Made by a program: the position numbers and the translations under genes. The notes below the pieces were generated by a model that saw only the letters and a program-made list of their open reading frames with translations, was not told where the DNA came from and did no database searches. Source: Aureobasidium sp. EXF-3400 (Eukaryota > Ascomycota > Dothideomycetes > Dothideales > Saccotheciaceae). Taken from it: a stretch of DNA of 46,083 nt. The stretch lies in the NCBI GenBank assembly GCA_024195585.1, contig SWBL01000375.1:1-46083 (forward strand). The letters run 5' to 3'. The first letter of the stretch is position 1, and each line of letters opens with the position of its first letter. Positions 41,839-46,083 of the stretch are shown one piece after another.

Positions 41839-44800
41839 GCTAATCTCACCAAGATAATGGAACGACGTCTAGAATGGATAGTATTCCCAGAAATGGAGTT
41901 ACGAGTCGCTCACCGGGCATCTCAAGTCTGATAAGCCGGGTAATTTCTCGGTGAAGTTCGGCAGCATAGAACATGCGAGACGCTGACAGTTACCGGCCGA
42001 ATTTCGAGATTCGAAAGAACGAAAGATGGAAAGAAGAAGAGGGCCGAACGGATGCTTCGGTATGAGCAATTATAACCATCGTCGCTGACAAGTCACTGTT
42101 TCTGTTTTCCATGTCCACGGTATGGCCGAAGGTTCGGTCTCATCGGTTGTTGTTCCCTCCGATTATTGTCGCATGTCTCACGAGAAAAGCAAAAAGAGCG
42201 ACACAACCCAAACGACCACTGCCAATTAACCTCCGGTGTTGGACCGGCGGATCCATCGCTTGGGGCGGCTAATCAGTTCCAATAGTCTTCTGTTCAAGAA
42301 TAGTTAGGTTTTCGTTAAAGTGATGTAAAAGTGGGTGAGAATGGAAGCCAAGCGAACGCAGAAGTTTGGAGATTTTGTTGATTCCAATTTGGTGGCTGGC
42401 GATTGCGATGCGCAACCCGTCGATCAGTTGACAGAAGAGGGCTCGAAACATTTGAAGGAACACATCGCATCTTTCGGATCGCTTTCTTGCGGCGGACGAG
42501 AATGGACAAACCCGCCGATTCCAGAGCCAGACTTGGTAGCCGTACAACGCACTATTGATTGTACACGGAGTGTGGGAATAACTCCAGCCTTCAGGTTATA
42601 GACGGGCCTTTTTCCAAGGTTTGGCGATACTATGCTTTTAGGGCTCCAGTATGACGCAGTTTCATCCTGGCCTTCGCTTCGTGTCAACCATTGCTTGCGT
42701 GCGATCGTTGGTTGGCTAGAAGCGCCATCGGGAAGAGCGATTGATGAGAGGTAAGCGCCTTATGCAGGTACAGCAAGTCATCAATCAATAGTCATATACT
42801 AAACACGAAAGCGCTTAGTAGTGTCATGCATGTGTGATATATATGGCAGTGGCAGGTTGGCAATAACGATGGAGCACAAGGTTGGTCAGGTACCAGAGTT
42901 AATCTCATATTAGCCGTCAGGGTCATGAGGGCAACAGATAATATCAAGTCAAGATGGTGCAATTGTCAACGTCGAGGTGGGATTGTGATTGCACTCTGTG
43001 GAGAGAATGGACAACATGGAGCAGAGATTGTGATTGCGGCATGCGGAGGTGGATTCAATGTCGCCAGGCATCATTAGATTGCGAGTGCCGTGGTTCGTGA
43101 CAGGTGCACGTTTAAGCATGTGCATAACCGTGATGAATGACGGCAGTGCGTCAAGAAATCATTACGGGGAGCGGGGTATAATTTGATGCAGGATATGTAG
43201 CAAGGAAGTGGATGGCCATGTGGTTGTGACATCTGCGTGGTGGTGAAGGTCTCTTTATAGGTGTCCCGCCTGGAATGGTTCTGGAAGGGAAGAAGAAGGA
43301 GGTTCATCTGCACATCAAACCTCCATGCCCACGGGGATGAAAACGTGCTCACATTGTTATGTTTTGCGGACCATGAGTAAACAACAAACACTGTTGTCCT
43401 GGCTGCTCTGGCTCGCGTTTCCATGAGGAGATGGTTCACTGTACGGAGTAGGCATCTCCCCTTGGCGGCTATTAATCTTAACTCAACCAAAGACGGTGAG
43501 CGAGTCCTGACCACCGACCCCAGAGACAGAAACATGGAGGAAACGAGAGAACGATTCAGGAGGACACGGTTGTTGGAGACGTCATGGTAACGAGCATCCC
43601 AGAGAAGCGGTAAACAAACACAAAGCTCAAAAGCAAGTTCAATTCGTTACGATGCGATTCAGGCCTTCGATGATCGCCTTCTCGCTAGATAGGATTATTT
43701 GATGAGAGACTCCACTTGGAGACCCCGTGAAAGCATCCACCTGCCAATCCAGATCTTACAGGGGAAGTGTCCAGGGGCAAAGGTCATGAGTCCGCAAACG
43801 TCGGGCTATACCATCGTGATACTGGAGGCGATATCTGATCATCTCTCCTAACAAACGGGCGTGGAGTTGAGAGTTCCATGTTGGTCTTATTGTTTTGGAT
43901 ACCCGTCACGCAATGAAATAGGACTACGGTGGACGTTGATGATACGCAGGTGCCAATGCGAATAGTCTGTGCAGACGTTTGAAATTGCGACTCTGCTGCT
44001 TCAGTTGACTCTCTATCAAACGATCGCCTTTGGAAGTTCTCCAAGACGGTGAGCTTGGCCGACATTATGGTCGGGGACATCCAGCAATAGACACAATGGT
44101 CGTTGCAACGTCTGACTCGATGTCGATAGCAGCATTAAGCTTCGATTGGGGTTCTGGAGGAGGTGAGGTCGAGATTTCCTACCGATCGTACATGATTGGT
44201 CGGAGAGTGCATTCGGCCCGTTGAGAAAGCTCTCTGAGAACCCGAAGAGTGGTTTGGTGGGAGAAGGCCGCCCGACTTGCAGGCGAACTTGGCACGAGAG
44301 CCGGCATCTGCGTCGTTCTCGATCATGCCGAAAGCCGACAGGTGGCAGGAAGAAAGATGCATCCATGTGCGACATTTTTTGCTAGTTTGTTGAAGACACG
44401 AACGGAGCAAGTCCGCGGCCAAGAGTACCTACTCTACAGTGACGGAAATGGCTTTGGGCCGGGCATATACGGTCGGCGCTGGATAGAGCAAACTGGCTTG
44501 GGGAATAAACTGTCTTGGACGTATCGGAACGACCGTCGGAAGTGTCTAGCAACGGCCAACGGAGAATGAGGCAAACGTAGAATGTTGTGAATTTTGGGCG
44601 GTCTTGGAAAGAACACCAGACTCGGCTGGAACCTCAGCTCCCAGCACATGGCTGGCATGCCATGGATGTGAGAGTTTGAAGCTGTCCGCTGTCGAGAGAT
44701 CTGTTTCAAACAAGTGCTAGCGTCAGAATAATGTTGGGGGCCCAGTCTTGTCGGCCCACGCAGAGGCTGGAGAGAGAAGAGGACTTTGCGGGCACTTGCA

Positions 44801-46033
44801 GGACGAGCCGGTTGCCATGACAGCCCTTGAGCCCGTCCGGGTTTGGTTTGCGAAAGCTAATTTCCGCCTGCGGGAGCAGCCGGTGATAGGGCCCCGACAC
44901 GTCGAACACGATACTGATGTATGGAAGAAGTTCTAGCTTACCAGTAGCAACTAGCAATTGCTGTCGGAGAGCGGTCAGTAGCCAGACAGAGGCATATGCT
45001 TTGTGACAGGAACGTGGCCAGCACAGGGCGAGCCAGGAGCAGCAATTACCTCCTTTGGGGGCATCAGATAGGTAGATAGGCAATATGAAGTTTCAACGAA
45101 TCGATGGCCGTTCGATAAACGGGCGAGTGATTGAAAATGGTATTATTTACCCTGAAGGAGGAGGAGAAGAGACAGATTGGGGGAACAACCGTCGACGAAC
45201 TGCTTTTCTGGTGGGGACGTCATGATGGTCGCAAGAGCAGGGGAGAGTAACTTTGTTTTACTGGGAGTTGCATGCACGAGAGCCAGCCACGGCAGGCTCG
45301 CAGCGAATCAAGACCATGTCAAGATGGCGAGGTTGGGGTGGCAGCGGCATCATTATGTCACGGAACATGGACAGAAAAAGCGATAGGCGACGGCGATGAT
45401 GGTTGAGGCATCATGCTGATGATGGAACTAGGTAGCATGTCGTGTGCTCACTCTGCTGGGCTGGCAGTTCTGGACAGTGAACAGCGCTGGGTTCGAGGCA
45501 GGACGCTGCAAATTGAACAATTTGACAGGCCCAGCGGCGCGCGTTACCTGAAGCAGCAAACGGCAGCGGTATTGAGAGCATTCTAGGGGCATTCTGCTGT
45601 CAGGCGGGCCAGTCGCACAGCTAGCGAGGGTCCGGTTAGCACGGCTGGGTGGGAATACGTCGGTGCGCTGCGATCGGCCTGGGATTGGGGTGGAGCTTGT
45701 TGGAGCGAGCGACGCTTGGGGCTCTCTGGCCCTTGGTCAGTTGTTGATGCTCGGGGCCAAAAATGCCTCACCAAAGCAACGCTGGCCAACGCTCTTGTGA
45801 GTCGCCAAATTACCTTCACTGAGGCACGCCGCAAGTGCAAGCTGACGCACAGGCCACGCAGAACGGCAGATTCGGCCACGGAAGATACAACCGCACGCTG
45901 GTCAGCCTTCCTTCAAAAGAGCTCGTCCGTCCCCATTCTCAGATTCTTCTTCCGCTCACGCAGGTGCTCACCCAGTCGACCAATCCCACTCCTTCACCCA
46001 TCGACCGCGGTCTGCCAGTGCAGCATCAGCAAC
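41839..46033. other. 4.2-kb gene-poor region
   Basis: Only short frames are seen, the most plausible being an 86-codon ATG frame at 42341-42601 without recognised domains. The last 150 bases are C-rich with CTCACCCAGTCGACC-like leader sequence before the ATG at 46034. No transposon, tRNA or repeat array is recognised. The length suggests a long upstream region for the gene that starts at the right edge. Confidence 0.4.
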
Positions 46034-46083
46034 ATGTCGGAAACCAACCCCCCTCGTGTGTCCTTCAGCGACAAGGACCTCGA
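46034..46083 (+). CDS. Start of a gene cut by the window edge
   Basis: An ATG after a C-rich fungal leader (CAGCATCAGCAAC) opens a frame, MSETNPPRVSFSDKDL, that runs off the window after 16 codons. The context, with A at -3, and a typical acetylatable N terminus support a real start. The product cannot be named. Confidence 0.5.
   Translation, partial: MSETNPPRVSFSDKDL

Noticed and set aside
42341..42601. 86-codon ATG frame with balanced composition
   Set aside because: It is plausible as a tiny gene, but has no signal peptide, domain, intron or conserved context, and similar frames exist on the other strand.
1..46083. Secondary-metabolite cluster suggested by the O-methyltransferase and aldehyde dehydrogenase
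   Set aside because: No polyketide synthase, NRPS, terpene cyclase, P450 or transporter is present, and the two genes are about 18 kb apart with housekeeping genes between them.

Overview
The window is nuclear DNA of a filamentous ascomycete (Pezizomycotina). The evidence is short GT-AG introns (48-79 nt in most genes) with CTAAC/CTGAC-type branch sites, monocistronic genes on both strands, and fungal proteins such as an OLE1-type desaturase with a fused cytochrome b5, a glutamine-rich Med15 and a C2H2 plus fungal-specific transcription factor. The style resembles Dothideomycetes, but the sequence alone does not fix the class. There is no virus, plasmid, intact transposon or CRISPR array.

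Layout. 1-754: 3' end of a delta-9 stearoyl-CoA desaturase (OLE1). 755-5.6 kb: two copies of a small dispersed repeat, a degenerate tRNA-like element, an unknown two-exon gene and a class II aldolase/adducin-type gene. 6.4-8.0 kb: a coiled-coil protein with an unusual 285-nt stop-free intron. 10.3-14.9 kb: Mediator subunit MED15 (about 1,504 aa). 15.3-18.3 kb: ribosome-biogenesis factor EFG1 and a Gfd2/YDR514C-like DEDDh-fold protein. 19.4-20.2 kb: an O-methyltransferase. 21.2-22.6 kb: an unknown protein built from a duplicated domain, with an in-frame TAG. 23.6-27.0 kb: a zinc-finger transcription factor behind about 4.3 kb of gene-poor upstream DNA. 31.2-32.5 kb: MYG1. 33.0-36.4 kb: RAD4/XPC, sharing a 212-bp divergent promoter with tRNA adenosine deaminase TAD1 (36.6-37.8 kb). 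38.3-40.1 kb: a seven-exon succinate-semialdehyde-type aldehyde dehydrogenase. 41.4-41.8 kb: a likely small secreted cysteine-rich protein. 42-46 kb: gene-poor DNA ending in the first 16 codons of another gene.

The genes do not form one pathway or a secondary-metabolite cluster. They are mostly housekeeping: lipid desaturation, transcription, rRNA processing, nucleotide-excision repair, tRNA editing and aldehyde oxidation, mixed with lineage-specific hypotheticals.

The most remarkable observation is in the aldehyde dehydrogenase. Two tandem 57-nt near-copies of one exon segment are separated by only eight bases, GTGTACAG. That octamer starts with a splice donor for the first copy and ends with an acceptor for the second. 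Either copy can be spliced in frame but not both, which predicts mutually exclusive exons lying between the catalytic Glu and the catalytic Cys. Other points worth a check are a two-codon uORF overlapping the first MYG1 ATG (TGATG), the in-frame TAG in the duplicated-domain protein, a C2H2-like motif in Med15, GGGF-acidic repeats in Rad4, and perfect TGACGTCA sites in two promoters.
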